Positions 63,559 through 64,000 of a stretch of 64,000 nt of DNA are shown piece after piece. This DNA comes from FEN-1297 sp963710735 (GTDB lineage Bacteria; Bacteroidota; Ignavibacteria; Ignavibacteriales; Ignavibacteriaceae), in NCBI GenBank assembly GCA_963710735.1, contig CAVQBN010000024.1, forward strand, positions 248,001 to 312,000. Direction: 5' to 3'. The translations under genes and the position numbers were made by a program. The notes below the pieces were generated by a model. That model did no database searches and had not been told where the DNA came from. It saw nothing but the letters and a program-made list of their open reading frames with translations. Numbering within the stretch: the stretch's first letter is position 1; every line of letters starts with the position of its first letter.

Positions 63559-64000
63559 TCATGATTGAAGTCTTAATAAATTTTTAACTCTTGAAATCAA
63601 GTTGAAAACTAATTTAGAGAATTCATCTGATATTTTCAGTTTAATATATGAGTATATAAAAATAGAAGTCAGTATTAATGTTTTAAGTAAAATAATTCCG
63701 ACAATCAAAATTTGTCCCATAATATCATTTGCAAGTGTCCCAGATACAGTTGACAACAACCATTTCAATAAATCTGCGATTAACCAAATTGCTAAAGACA
63801 AAAGTAATGCTTTTACAGTGTTTAGGCTAAACGGTTGTGTGCGAAATTTAATCCACACTATAACCAACTCCAGCAATAAATAAATTACCAGTGACATAGT
63901 TGTGGCAATTGCTGCGCCAAGTATTCCGTATATCGGGATAAATATCAAATTTGTAACTACTGTTAATCCGCCTAATAATATTATTAAGATTAAACTATAT
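63559..64000 (-). CDS. Polysaccharide flippase (Wzx/MATE-type), C-terminal part; cut by the window edge
   Basis: The frame is open to the last base, so the gene starts beyond the window. The visible 146 residues hold four to five hydrophobic helices. GGLTVVTN followed by FIPIYGILGAAIATTMSLVI is the typical segment of oligosaccharide flippases and MATE-like exporters (N-x(3)-IPxYGxxGAAxAT). It likely moves lipid-linked glycan units across the inner membrane for the polysaccharide made by the neighbouring transferases. A TTG at 63948 is not a credible start. Confidence 0.82.
   Translation of the reverse strand, partial: YSLILIILLGGLTVVTNLIFIPIYGILGAAIATTMSLVIYLLLELVIVWIKFRTQPFSLNTVKALLLSLAIWLIADLLKWLLSTVSGTLANDIMGQILIVGIILLKTLILTSIFIYSYIKLKISDEFSKLVFNLISRVKNLLRLQS

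Overview
This window is AT-rich, densely coding bacterial DNA. It probably comes from the Ignavibacteria/Bacteroidota side of the tree. The basis is the mix of families typical of that group (DUF2723 membrane mannosyltransferase-like protein, DUF4837 lipoprotein, DUF4175, DUF4159, DUF4139, BatA-type VWA protein, SEC59-like polyprenol kinase) and one promoter (17306-17335) that fits the Bacteroidetes TTTG / TAnnTTTG pattern. That placement is inference. I saw no rRNA, tRNA, CRISPR array, complete transposase or prophage.

Layout. 1-3641 (+): the 3' part of glnE, cut by the window edge, and a DUF2723 protein coupled to it. 3668-11766 (-): a long housekeeping run greA-ribD-ribE-tilS-hpt-ftsH-polyprenol kinase-DUF4837 (transcription elongation, riboflavin synthesis, tRNA modification, purine salvage, membrane proteolysis). 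11968-12342 (-): an unrecognised tail-anchored protein ending in strong hairpins. 12649-13565 (+): a TIGR01777-type epimerase broken by two frameshifts. 13658-17169 (-): a SAM-cycle run of sugar nucleotidyltransferase (frameshifted), metK and ahcY. 17365-19901 (+): a secreted TPR/thioredoxin-like protein with a DsbD-N-like partner. 19949-22329 (-): ispH and a penicillin-binding-type serine hydrolase. 22598-23677 (+): prfA.

24145-29255 (-): a signalling operon of PAS histidine kinase, NtrC-type sigma-54 activator, STAS antagonist and double-REC/SpoIIE phosphatase. 29603-30451 (+): a CDF transporter. 30473-38230 holds DUF4175, DUF4159, a 1-Cys peroxiredoxin, an EVE protein, a membrane protein and RmuC. 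38512-39886 is a DUF4139 protein, followed by a 40-nt perfect palindrome. 40008-42829 (-) is an hflX-hutH pair. 42861-43232 is a compact unit: a small GIY-YIG nuclease gene bracketed by two inverted copies of an ATTCCC-N8-GGGAAT palindrome. Next come a BatA/VWA protein and aconitase.

48038-51627 (+): a second NtrC-type activator, then a good sigma-54 promoter match and three overlapping or abutting genes in the order and style of pilV-pilW-pilX, but without classical prepilin cleavage motifs. 52574-55508 (-): a type III polyketide synthase, methyltransferase and FAD oxidoreductase, arranged like the srsABC phenolic-lipid genes of Streptomyces. 55650-64000: a surface-polysaccharide-type region with glycosyltransferases, methyltransferases (one FkbM), a flippase cut by the window edge, and an intact propeller lipoprotein flanked by two decayed relatives.

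Six genes carry single-base-type frameshifts (seven events) while their downstream frames still encode conserved C-termini. This suggests either indel errors in the underlying assembly or recent decay. These genes are annotated across their full span.
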